A DNA stretch of 64,000 nucleotides, from positions 17,809,501 through 17,873,500 of the forward strand of contig CATIUR010000001.1 in the NCBI GenBank assembly GCA_949592205.1. Direction: 5' to 3'. The notes below the pieces were generated by a model. That model did no database searches. It worked only from the letters and a program-made list of their open reading frames with translations, and was not told the DNA's origin. Below, in pieces: positions 22,707 through 33,862 of this stretch. The translations under genes and the position numbers were made by a program. The stretch comes from Helichrysum umbraculigerum. Taxonomy: Eukaryota > Streptophyta > Magnoliopsida > Asterales > Asteraceae. Positions within the stretch are counted from its first letter, which is position 1. Each line of letters begins with the position of its first letter.

Positions 22707-23680
22707 AAAACTTGTTGGCGCCCGATCAGGTCGGTGTCGTTAACGATCACTAACCGGGAGCGCAACAGTGGGGTTTTAAATTTGTAATTGCGGGGCCTAA
22801 GTTTTCCCTAACGATGCTAATCCTAAGGGTAAGCAAGTGGTAGGTATGACCTAGAGTCATTCTTCAAACCGACTGAATTGAAACTAAGGCGTGGCAGATG
22901 AGGGCTTTCAAACTAGTGAAGGGTTTATAAAATAGTGGAGGAGTTTTCGTTTTTATATTGACTAACTTAGGTAAGTAAATAAATAAAAGCGAAATAGAAA
23001 TAAAACGTAAAGCAGATAAAATAAAGATAGTGTTTGCTGAGACTTTGTTAATTAAGTTATGGGATGATATTTGGAGAAACTATTTTGAAAGATATTAGTT
23101 AATTATCATTCTTGAATACTTGCATGTAAACACTAGATTCCCTACTAATTAAAATCCCATTAGCATGTCACACCGGGAGCTAGGTTATGATAACATTACA
23201 AAGTACTTTGAATAATAAGCAAAATCTTAATATGGTTTAATAATACTTTCATATGAACGGGAACAAAATCTTAAGGTACTAGACATAATTGAATCATATA
23301 ACGATTCCTCGTCATCCTAACAGATTTGTATATTTAAAACAGTTCATTTATGACTTTAAACCAGCCCTTGCTTGAGACTACCCAATAAATCCCCTAGTTA
23401 TTCACAGCGTTACTCACTTTAAGTGGTTCCACCGCTTCAAACCTTGGCCATGTCTTGTCCTACGATAATCCCCCATGTAGCCTTGCGGTTCCATAGTTTC
23501 ATACCTTTGACAAATTATATTGACACAGATAATTGACTACCTTTTAATTGGACGTCGTAAAAAGGTGTTGTAATCACGTTTATTGGTGGAAAGGCGATAG
23601 ATTAATTTGAAGTTTAAAAGTCTTTTAAGAAAGGTTAATTAAACTAGGTTTCTCATTTTATATATCTTAGTCCGTAATAT

Positions 23681-23685
23681 AACTA
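23681..23685. repeat. TSD of gag-only element (left)
   Basis: AACTA, repeated at 31010-31014. The uninterrupted LTR at 4869-4880 shows the site as ATATAACTACCTTC with one copy. Confidence 0.9.
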
Positions 23686-26387
23686 TGTAACACCCCCAAA
23701 ATTCGTTTAGCGGAAGCGTTTTAGTTAAAGTGTTGGGGTGTCACAATAATAAAGCATGCATACGTATCAGAGCTTATGATTACAACAGAACAATATATTA
23801 AGATGCCAAAAGTGTAAATTACAAAGTTTACGATTTATCAAATCGCACAAGTTGAAAGTATTATGTATACAAAAGTGGATTTCTAAAATATGACAAAACA
23901 GTTTCGGTTATACTAGAGAAATCCATATGTTTTTCCCAAAAAGTTGGCATCCTAAAGCTTCACGGGTCGCCTAATTCTCCATGTGTTGGCGATTCTTACA
24001 TGCGCAGCTAATTCCCTGAAAAACATAGTAAAAGTCAACAACTAGGTTGAGTGAATTCACAGGTTTTATGTTTACACAAGTTGAATCAAGTTTGTGTGCA
24101 CAGTTGTTATCCAAATACGTTCCCAATAGTATTGCCATAATAGTCGAAAATACATTTAGTGGAATGTAATCCAAATACAAGTTTAGTGGGTTGTTCACCC
24201 AAAGTATAAGTTTAGTGGGTTGCTCGCCCCAAATACAGTTTAAGTTTCGTAGGAAAGCAGTATCCTATTGGTTTACCCAAAAAGTAGGGATTCAAATTGT
24301 TTGTCCAAGAAGTAGGACCCATCAGTATCTGCCCAAGCGGTAGGGACTTCTATGTATGTGCCCAAGAAGTAGGGACTTGTATAAGTTGTGTCCAAGAAGT
24401 AGGACTGGCATCCAAGACGTAGGACCCATCTGCTCAAGAAGTAGAGCCTTCATCCAAGGCGTAGGATGGCACCTTGCCCAAGAAGTAGGGACTTTCTGTT
24501 TGCCCAAGACGTAGGGACTTTCTGTGTGTGCGTGCCCAAGACGTAGGGACTTTCTGTGTGTGCGTGCCCAAGACGTAGGGACTTTCTGTGTGTTTATGAA
24601 AATGTTGTTTCATAAAAGCTAGTAATAAAGTGTGTAGCTGGTCGTTCCCCAGCATATTCTCAGTTTAGTTTTTGTATGAAATACCATTTAGTTCAGACAG
24701 TTGTAGTAGTTGACCGCAGTCATAAACAGTTTGTATAAGTGTGCCACAGACAGTTATGTGACAGTTTGTATAACAGTTTAACAGTTCCAGTACTCTAATT
24801 GTTCGAGTAAACAGTATGATAAATAATCATATAGTAAAAGCAGTTATGACAATCAGTAAAACAGTGTCTATGTTTTCCACCCCTGTTCAAAACAGTTAAA
24901 TCAGTAAAAGTAGGGGCTGTGAACTCACCTGTTGAGTTTAAGTAGTTGTGCGAGTGCTAGCAAACCTAAGCCCAAGTACGGTCTGAAATCTCCTAACGTC
25001 CTAAACGTACGAGATTTAATAAGTATGTGGATGTCTAAACTAATCATCCATGCTAGTGTTTGTACAACCAAGTCACGTCCAAATCGTTCGTTTAATGTTT
25101 ATGTTTGTATTTCGTTGTTTGTGAAAACGTATACGACTCGTTGGTGAAAGCTTGAAATCAACATTTCGATAAAACAAGTATGTTTGAATTGTTTGTAAGG
25201 CTCGTGAATCGAATTTGTATAAAGATATGCGTTTCCGGTTAGTTCGACACTTAGTGAAAACAAGTTTTTAAACTTCCTGTTTTTAGCGACGTAAGGTGCG
25301 ACGCTGGGTTGTTATGCGACGTAGGGTGCGACGTACGGGTCTACGTCGCATTCAGGTTTTGCGACGTCATGGGTTACGTCGCATAGGCGACGTTCGCAAT
25401 TTAATGCGACGTAGTGGTCTGCGTCGCTATGTGCGACGTAAGGAAGGGTAATGCGACGTAAAGGCCTACGTCGCAGTACTGTTTTCGGTCCCAATGCGAC
25501 GTAGTCGCCTGTTCGACGAACAGCGAGAAAAAGTCGGATTTTTGGTTGTTTTGGAACGTTTTCGGTTGTATAAAACACTAAAACATGTTATTCTAAGTAT
25601 GCTAAACACTAAACAACAATTATAACTTTGAAATCTAAAGATTTGCGGGATTTGTCGGAAACTTACGAATGCCGGATTTGAAATCCGAAAAGGTAGAAGT
25701 GTAGATCGTGTTGTCGTGGTCGTTTTATTCCAAAGGAGCTATGTGATTCGGCGTCGTTTTAGTGTAGTTTTCTTTGTTTTTGTGTGATTTTTGGTGAGTG
25801 GTGGTGGTGGGTGTAGAGAGAAAAGAAAGAGAAATGGAGAAAAAGAGATAGAGAAATGAGAGAATGGAGGTGGGGAGTGGGGTTTTGTTCCTCATTTTCT
25901 GCCTCCGTGTTTGCGCTCCGTGTTTGTTTACCCGATCGTTAAATGTTATTTTATTTTAACTATTATGTTTTTAATTACATTTTCTTAATTATTTTTAATT
26001 AGGATATTTTTATGAAACCAAATTAACTTAGTTATAAAGTTTTAAACTTTGTTTTATTTAAATTGTACGAATTAAACGTTTTGCGTTATAAAACGATTTG
26101 TAAATATTTTTGACAAAATATTTATTCGCTACTACGTTATTCAATAAATTTCGTTTTATTAAATAATTTTGTTCACCAATAGTCGTACATTTTTGTCGCG
26201 TTTGTTTTCAATTTGTTCAGTACGTAATTACAACTAATTACGAATACGTAATACTACGCGTACTAACTAGTTGGGCTATGCTAGACTTACCTCTAAAATG
26301 TGTTATGAATTCACTCAAGTAGGGAATTAGCCTAATAATGCAAGTGATTAATGTAATTAATCGTGTTCAAATTTGCGAGTTGTTACA
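23686..26387 (-). repeat. 3' LTR of gag-only element
   Basis: TGTAACACCCCCAAAATTCG at the left to ...GCGAGTTGTTACA at the right on the + strand. It contains short CCAAG(A/C)(A/C)GTAGG(G)AC repeats at 24301-24594, including a 32-bp unit repeated three times with GTGTGTGCGTG spacers, and a GCGACGTA hairpin array at 25286-25510. Confidence 0.92.
25286..25510. repeat. GCGACGTA inverted-repeat array in LTR
   Basis: About ten GCGAC and five GTCGC motifs lie within 225 bp, pairing as GCGACGTA...TACGTCGC with short loops. The second LTR has the same array at 29908-30132. Located about 880-1100 nt from the LTR 5' end. Confidence 0.8.
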
Positions 26388-26398
26388 TTCTCCCCATG
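26388..26398 (-). promoter_or_regulatory. polypurine tract of gag-only element
   Basis: Minus-strand CATGGGGAGAA immediately before the 3' LTR. Confidence 0.75.
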
Positions 26399-26472
26399 TT
26401 AGAGAAATCTCGTCCCGAGATTTAAATCAAGTCGGATCGCCCGCGGCGTATGTTCTCCGATAAATCATGTTG

Positions 26473-27870
26473 TTAACAATAGTAATAGTTTACGTGGCGA
26501 CCTATGTTTGCCAATATAGTTTTAACTGTTGAGTATACTCGCGGTATAGTTTGATAGTTCAAGTTCGTTTCGTGGTTGGCGTTTACCAAGTGGTATGTTC
26601 GAATTGACATCCGAATGAAAGAAACGTTAAATCGTAGCAAGAGTTGGTAAGACATACCGTGTTTGCCATAGTCCGCAACAGTTTCCGGTGCACGGAGGAT
26701 GTATGCGCGGCCACGAGCCGGTGGGATGGTTGCGATGTGGTTGTTGTTGTTTTGATTGCTGTTTCCGGGGTTGTTCTGGTTGTTGTTCAGTTTTGGACAC
26801 TGGTTTCGATAGTGTCCGGGCTCACCGCACTCGAAACACCCATTGTTTGTTCGAGCGGGGAGGTTGGCTTTGCAGGTTTGAGCTCGATGTCCCCATTGGT
26901 TGCATCTATCGCAGAGAGTACAGTTACCCTCATGATGCCTTTCGCATTTTCCGCATTTAGGCCTTTTGCCTAGGTATGGTTTCGGTTCAGTGTTAGCGAT
27001 GGCGACGTAGGCTCGAGTGTTTCCCACGTTCCTGTTTTGTTGACCCTGACGGTCGTCGTTCTCGCTGTGCCATTTGCGTTTGTTGTCGCCCGCATCAGTA
27101 CGGGTAGGTTCAGTTTTCCCGGTAGTGGTTTTCAAAGTGCCAATCAGAATGGCGTCATCAGTCAAACTTTGAGCCAGATCAACTGCGCTCCTAAAGGTGG
27201 CGGGTTTGGAGGACATAACCATGCCTCGAATCTGTGGGGCCAAGCCCTTGTTGAAACGTTCGATGCGTTTGCTTTCGGGGGTTACCATGTGGGGCACCAG
27301 TCGTGCGAGTTCCTGGAATCTAGTCGTGTAACCGGAAATGTCAGCGCCGATCATTTGTATGTTCCAGAATTCGTTTTCCAGTTTCTGCATCTCGTTGGGA
27401 GGGCAAAATTCCTCCATCATCATCTGTTTCAGAGTTACCCAGGTCATGGAATGAGCAGCTGGGCGTCCCATAATCTGGACTTGAGCGTTCCACCAGGTTA
27501 GCGCTTTGTCGGCTAAAGTGCAGGTGGCGTATTTTACGATTTTATCGGTGGCACAGTCGCTGATGTCGATGACTGATTCCATCTTTTCAATCCAGTGGAC
27601 CAGGCCAATGGCCCCTTCGGTCCCGGTGAAGGTGCTCGGTTTGCAGGCTTGGAATGTTTTGTAGGAACACCCCTGTTGGTTATTGGTTGGGGTCTCGCTG
27701 TTAACTGGGGTGGCTCCACTATTGTTGGTTAGGTTTTCACGATTTCTGCTCGCCTCGTATTGTGCGATGGCTTCCGCCACGCGGCGTTCGATAATCTGTT
27801 CGGTTGTTTCTGGAGGCGGATGTGGAGTATTTCGTCGACTGTTTCGAGTATTTCTTTGTTTAGGCGGCAT
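26473..27870 (-). CDS. Gag of gag-only chromovirus-like element
   Basis: An intact 465-codon ORF. The order is a basic, Pro-rich N terminus (MPPKQRNTRNSRRN), a capsid-type retrotransposon gag domain at about residues 70-240 (FTGTEGAIGLVHWIEKME, ALTWWNAQV), a linker, then two Cys/His segments: a CxxC-rich cluster at about 300-330 and a canonical zinc knuckle CFECGEPGHYRNQC near 340. Soon after GRAYILRAPE, where protease would start in a full polyprotein, the homologous frame breaks and about 60 unrelated codons lead to the stop. The deletion of pol therefore starts at the gag/protease border. The product would assemble particles; the enzymes must come in trans. Confidence 0.88.
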   Translation of the reverse strand: MPPKQRNTRNSRRNTPHPPPETTEQIIERRVAEAIAQYEASRNRENLTNNSGATPVNSETPTNNQQGCSYKTFQACKPSTFTGTEGAIGLVHWIEKMESVIDISDCATDKIVKYATCTLADKALTWWNAQVQIMGRPAAHSMTWVTLKQMMMEEFCPPNEMQKLENEFWNIQMIGADISGYTTRFQELARLVPHMVTPESKRIERFNKGLAPQIRGMVMSSKPATFRSAVDLAQSLTDDAILIGTLKTTTGKTEPTRTDAGDNKRKWHSENDDRQGQQNRNVGNTRAYVAIANTEPKPYLGKRPKCGKCERHHEGNCTLCDRCNQWGHRAQTCKANLPARTNNGCFECGEPGHYRNQCPKLNNNQNNPGNSNQNNNNHIATIPPARGRAYILRAPETVADYGKHGMSYQLLLRFNVSFIRMSIRTYHLVNANHETNLNYQTIPRVYSTVKTILANIGRHVNYYYC

Positions 27871-28290
27871 GCTGACGTTCTGCGATGAAAAGATGCAGAA
27901 GTCAATGCCAATGAAAAATATGTGAGGAATGAAGTTTCACATATTTCAAATTTTCGAGTATCAAAAGAAATGGTCGAATCCCCGTCACGTATCTTACGAC
28001 TATGAAACACCCATATGTACTTAGTATAATATAATCACGTTGGCCAGGCGTCATTATATGATGCCAAATACATACTTCTTTTCATCAACCGTTTAATCAC
28101 GATCAGGTTCATATGAGATCTGAGTACAATGAACGAGTCGAATGTGGTGAACAGTTCACGCGTATCGAGGTATCGTAACGATAGTTTAGATGTATGCAAA
28201 TGTATGTATGCATGTACGTTCTAGCCAAGGCTATAGTCTAGGTCTCTAGGTTTCTAAGTCACCTAAAGTTTCCTAGTTCGCTATAACCAA

Positions 28291-28304
28291 TGGCTCTGAT
28301 ACCA
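28291..28304 (-). promoter_or_regulatory. primer binding site, initiator tRNA-Met type
   Basis: Minus-strand TGGTATCAGAGCCA, three bases from the end of the 5' LTR. This is the standard plant chromovirus and Copia PBS complementary to initiator tRNA-Met. Confidence 0.85.
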
Positions 28305-28307
28305 ATC

Positions 28308-31009
28308 TGTAACACCCCCAAAATTCGTTTAGCGGAAGCGTTTTAGTTAAAGTGTTGGGGTGTCACAATAATAAAGCATGCATATGTATCAGAGCTTATG
28401 ATTACAACAGAACAATATATTAAGATGCCAAAAGTGTAAATTACAAAGTTTACGATTTATCAAATCGCACAAGTTGAAAGTATTATGTATACAAAAGTGG
28501 ATTTCTAAAATATGACAAAACAGTTTCGGTTATACTAGAGAAATCCATATGTTTTTCCCAAAAAGTTGGCATCCTAAAGCTTCACGGGTCGCCTAATTCT
28601 CCATGTGTTGGCGATTCTTACATGCGCAGCTAATTCCCTGAAAAACATAGTAAAAGTCAACAACTAGGTTGAGTGAATTCACAGGTTTTATGTTTACACA
28701 AGTTGAATCAAGTTTGTGTGCACAGTTGTTATCCAAATACGTTCCCAATAGTATTGCCATAATAGTCGAAAATACATTTAGTGGAATGTAATCCAAATAC
28801 AAGTTTAGTGGGTTGTTCACCCAAAGTATAAGTTTAGTGGGTTGCTCGCCCCAAATACAGTTTAAGTTTCGTAGGAAAGCAGTATCCTATTGGTTTACCC
28901 AAAAAGTAGGGATTCAAATTGTTTGTCCAAGAAGTAGGACCCATCAGTATCTGCCCAAGCGGTAGGGACTTCTATGTATGTGCCCAAGAAGTAGGGACTT
29001 GTATAAGTTGTGTCCAAGAAGTAGGACTGGCATCCAAGACGTAGGACCCATCTGCTCAAGAAGTAGAGCCTTCATCCAAGGCGTAGGATGGCACCTTGCC
29101 CAAGAAGTAGGGACTTTCTGTTTGCCCAAGACGTAGGGACTTTCTGTGTGTGCGTGCCCAAGACGTAGGGACTTTCTGTGTGTGCGTGCCCAAGACGTAG
29201 GGACTTTCTGTGTGTTTATGAAAATGTTGTTTCATAAAAGCTAGTAATAAAGTGTGTAGCTGGTCGTTCCCCAGCATATTCTCAGTTTAGTTTTTGTATG
29301 AAATACCATTTAGTTCAGACAGTTGTAGTAGTTGACCGCAGTCATAAACAGTTTGTATAAGTGTGCCACAGACAGTTATGTGACAGTTTGTATAACAGTT
29401 TAACAGTTCCAGTACTCTAATTGTTCGAGTAAACAGTATGATAAATAATCATATAGTAAAAGCAGTTATGACAATCAGTAAAACAGTGTCTATGTTTTCC
29501 ACCCCTGTTCAAAACAGTTAAATCAGTAAAAGTAGGGGCTGTGAACTCACCTGTTGAGTTTAAGTAGTTGTGCGAGTGCTAGCAAACCTAAGCCCAAGTA
29601 CGGTCTGAAATCTCCTAACGTCCTAAACGTACGAGATTTAATAAGTATGTGGATGTCTAAACTAATCATCCATGCTAGTGTTTGTACAACCAAGTCACGT
29701 CCAAATCGTTCGTTTAATGTTTATGTTTGTATTTCGTTGTTTGTGAAAACGTATACGACTCGTTGGTGAAAGCTTGAAATCAACATTTCGATAAAACAAG
29801 TATGTTTGAATTGTTTGTAAGGCTCGTGAATCGAATTTGTATAAAGATATGCGTTTCCGGTTAGTTCGACACTTAGTGAAAACAAGTTTTTAAACTTCCT
29901 GTTTTTAGCGACGTAAGGTGCGACGCTGGGTTGTTATGCGACGTAGGGTGCGACGTACGGGTCTACGTCGCATTCAGGTTTTGCGACGTCATGGGTTACG
30001 TCGCATAGGCGACGTTCGCAATTTAATGCGACGTAGTGGTCTGCGTCGCTATGTGCGACGTAAGGAAGGGTAATGCGACGTAAAGGCCTACGTCGCAGTA
30101 CTGTTTTCGGTCCCAATGCGACGTAGTCGCCTGTTCGACGAACAGCGAGAAAAAGTCGGATTTTTGGTTGTTTTGGAACGTTTTCGGTTGTATAAAACAC
30201 TAAAACATGTTATTCTAAGTATGCTAAACACTAAACAACAATTATAACTTTGAAATCTAAAGATTTGCGGGATTTGTCGGAAACTTACGAATGCCGGATT
30301 TGAAATCCGAAAAGGTAGAAGTGTAGATCGTGTTGTCGTGGTCGTTTTATTCCAAAGGAGCTATGTGATTCGGCGTCGTTTTAGTGTAGTTTTCTTTGTT
30401 TTTGTGTGATTTTTGGTGAGTGGTGGTGGTGGGTGTAGAGAGAAAAGAAAGAGAAATGGAGAAAAAGAGATAGAGAAATGAGAGAATGGAGGTGGGGAGT
30501 GGGGTTTTGTTCCTCATTTTCTGCCTCCGTGTTTGCGCTCCGTGTTTGTTTACCCGATCGTTAAATGTTATTTTATTTTAACTATTATGTTTTTAATTAC
30601 ATTTTCTTAATTATTTTTAATTAGGATATTTTTATGAAACCAAATTAACTTAGTTATAAAGTTTTAAACTTTGTTTTATTTAAATTGTACGAATTAAACA
30701 TTTTGCGTTATAAAACGATTTGTAAATATTTTTGACAAAATATTTATTCGCTACTACGTTATTCAATAAATTTCGTTTTATTAAATAATTTTGTTCACCA
30801 ATAGTCGTACATTTTTGTCGCGTTTGTTTTCAATTTGTTCAGTACGTAATTACAACTAATTACGAATACGTAATACTACGCGTACTAACTAGTTGGGCTA
30901 TGCTAGACTTACCTCTAAAATGTGTTATGAATTCACTCAAGTAGGGAATTAGCCTAATAATGCAAGTGATTAATGTAATTAATCGTGTTCAAATTTGCGA
31001 GTTGTTACA
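28308..31009 (-). repeat. 5' LTR of gag-only element
   Basis: Direct copy of 23686-26387, same 2702-bp length, ending at TGTTACA (31009) next to the TSD AACTA (31010-31014). Confidence 0.92.
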
Positions 31010-32468
31010 AACTACCTTCGGTCGTTACGCAGCTTCCACGTGTTTGTACTACACCTAGAGTGTTTCCAACGCTATACTGAGTAACAGTCGAATAGGGGCC
31101 ATCATATTACTTCGTAGTATTATATCGTTTCGTAATATGACTACCTTCGGTCGTTCCTCAACTTCCATACATTTGTACTCCACCTTGAAGTGTTTCCAGT
31201 ACTATATCGAGTAACAGTCGAACAGGGGCCGTCATATTACTTCAAGATAATTAAGACCGTTTACATTTTACTACTATGATGATCCTAAGGCAACAATCAA
31301 ACAAGAACATGCAATAAGACGATCAAAGTAATATTACCGATCTTTAATATGTAATTATAAATCATCCCATAATTAACTAACTACATCGCAAACAAACACA
31401 ACAAGTATACTACTCTCTAATCATGGCAATAACTAAATCTAGCATAATCAATATAAACGTAATTAATTAAGATAGGTAAGGATTAGAAAGAACCAGAATT
31501 AAATGCGAGAGAAAGTAGACTTGAATTAATTGACACAATTCCGAGCGTACTCCAAAGATTACAAAGCGCTACACACTTTCCTTCTATACCTAATTAAACT
31601 TCTAAACTAGTTTGCATACTAGTTAAAACTAATCTAGAGAAAGAATGTAGAGAGAGAAAGTTGGAGCTTAATTCTAGAGTGAGAAAATAAGCTAGGAAGG
31701 TGTGTTTTGCAAATGGAACCCAAGCCCTCTATTTATAGGTGAGCTTTGGCTCACATTAGCACCATGAGGTGCATGTTAGAAAGCTTTCCAAAAATGGCGT
31801 GTACCACACGAAAAGTAGGCGCACCGGGTACCGTACAACGCGAAAAGGTGGTGCACCGGGTACCAAAAGTTGCCAAAAAAGGAAACTGAGGTGGGGTACT
31901 GTAGCCGGCGGCGGCACTGTAGCAGCCAGCGGCGGCACTGTAGCAACCGGCGGCAGCCGGCGGCTACCCGCCCCGTTTCGCTTCGTTGCTTAATTTGCGC
32001 GTATCTTCTTCGTTATACGTCCGTTTGAGTTGATTCTTTTTTTTTTTGGATTCGTATTTCAAAAACGAAGATTTTGAGATAAGATAGGCCCTGAGATGAG
32101 GTCCCTAGCTCCAGATATTGCGTTCGGATCATTTGGATCTTCCAGCGGGCGCGAAATCTTCATTTTTTACCCGTTTTGGTTGATTCTTCTTCTGTTGGAT
32201 TCGAATTTTGAAAATGAATATCTTGGAAATAATGGATGTTTATGGAGGGCACTTTAGTCTTGAAATCTCGTTTTTATGCCTTGAATCTTCAAACGTGTGT
32301 GGAATCTTCGTTTTACATCCGTTTTGCTTGATTTTTATCGTGCAACCTTGTTTTGACTATCTTGGCGTAATGTCATTGATTTGTAATGTTTTTGAGCTAA
32401 TATGCCAAGAATCGTTCCAGAATGAGAGAGATATCGGTAGTAAAAACGTGACTTTTTACGCGATATCA

Positions 32469-33862
32469 GGAACAGAGAGTAGAGGTGCCTGAGTCTGAAA
32501 GAATTCGTGGCACGCATGGCTGAAGTACAAACTGACAAGAAGAAGGTATGTTTAGATATTCTTAATCTTGCTGATGTTTGTTACTTAGTTACTGATTTAC
32601 AATCTCAGAATAGTGTCTTAACTGTGTCAAATAGCAATCTGTCATCACAATTGAGTGTGGATAAGGAATCCTATAAGACTGTTAGATCTGAACTTGATCA
32701 AGCCATTATAGATATTCGTAGATTAAGTGATGATAAACAGGCCTTAAAAGATAAAATTAAGTCTGATGCTTCGGATAGAACAAAACTTAGAGATACCATA
32801 AGTGAAAAATCTGTTGTCATAGATGGTCTCTATATGAATATCAAAGACTTAAATGAGACAATTGCTAGTAAGGATCAGGAAATAGTGAATCTTAACTTAA
32901 GGTTAATTGAGCAAAACCGTAAACTTGATAACTATAGGACATCTCAAATGGATAAAATGTTAGATGCTCAACGTAGTGTAAAGGACAAGACTGGGTTAGG
33001 TTACAATGATGTATCCCCTCCTTTTAATGCCAATTACACTCCTATTCCTGAAGATTCTGAAATGAAAGATGCTAATCCTGAAATTTCAGTAACTAATGAT
33101 CAGAAAAAGTTAGAGGCACAGAAGGATGTTATTAAGAACCCTTCATCAGATAATAGTAAGGCTTCTCATTTCACCAAAATACAATTTGTATTGGGTGGAG
33201 TGATTAACGATGCTAAGACTGATGATAAGGTTAATAAGGAACAAATATCTGAACCTTTAGTGCCTAAGACTCCGAGTGGTAATGCAAAAGTTCCTAAATC
33301 ACGCAAGCAGATGTCATGTTTCAAGTGTCATCAAAAGGGACACGTGGCTTCGTGTTGTCCTAACAAAAAGCCTGAAACACCACATAAGCTAGTGATGGAT
33401 GAAAAGACACAGACCGACTCTAGTATGACTGTAGATGGGTTAGTTACCAAACCTAAGTTAGGTAATAAACCTGTTAACATTCTTAAAAGAGACAGTAAAC
33501 ATAGTGTCTCCCCACCTAAACCAAAACGGCCATATACTCAAATTGATAATTCTGTCCATAAGTCTAGGGATGTGACACCGTCGAGGTTTAGAACTACAAG
33601 TAGAGGCCATAGTCATTATGAGAGTGGTACTACTTCGCGATCACATGAGTTTAATTATAATTATCATAATAGAGCTCATAATTATGTGCCTAAGAGGTTC
33701 TCCTCAAATTCACCTCTTAAGGCTGATCGTCCACAAACTAAAGCTACTTCGAAAGTAACCGAAGCTCCTGATGGGAAGGATGGTTATTTTAAAGAGCTTA
33801 AGTTTGTTGATGATAAGGGACAAACCAAGACCGTAATGGCTTGGGTCCCTCTTGATAACTGA
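32469..33862 (+). pseudogene. Sirevirus gag, 5'-truncated
   Basis: The reading frame enters from the junction; the first stop-free stretch begins about 32481 and runs to the stop at 33860. The N-terminal half of Gag is absent. What remains is a long coiled-coil-like region (about 130 residues rich in L, K, D and S), then a basic region with the zinc knuckle CFKCHQKGHVASCC (about 33319-33360), then a Ser/Arg-rich tail ending in MAWVPLDN, typical of this lineage. Pol lies in the +1 frame and overlaps the end. Confidence 0.85.

Larger units (their letters stand above)
23686..31009 (-). mobile_element. gag-only chromovirus-like LTR element (TR-GAG type), complete
   Basis: A complete 7324-bp element with two 2702-bp LTRs (23686-26387 and 28308-31009), a 5-bp TSD, PBS, PPT and one gag ORF on the minus strand. 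No protease, RT, RNase H or integrase fits in the 1.9-kb interior. By eye the LTRs differ at only a few sites (for example near 23764/28386 and 26080/30702), so the insertion is recent. The gag and PBS resemble Tekay/Del chromoviruses. It must rely on an autonomous relative for polymerase. Confidence 0.92.
22713..32468 (-). mobile_element. 5' LTR of copy A, split by gag-only element
   Basis: The LTR parts are 22713-23680 and 31010-32468, interrupted by the element at 23686-31009. Its ends are TGTTGGCGCCCGATCAGG on the + strand (22713) and GCGATATCA (32468). It matches 3899-6326 closely. The base after 32468 enters Sirevirus gag. The five bases flanking copy A (AACCA before 3899; GGAAC after 32468) do not match, so no TSD is visible. 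Confidence 0.85.

Noticed and set aside
24301..24655. short minus-strand ORFs with repeated SWAR/LGQ peptides in the LTR
   Set aside because: They are translations of the CCAAGACGTAGGGAC tandem repeat and occur identically in both LTRs; no sign of a real protein.
26644..27501. several + strand ORFs opposite the gag of the gag-only element
   Set aside because: Shadows of the GC-rich gag gene; no motif or codon structure of their own.
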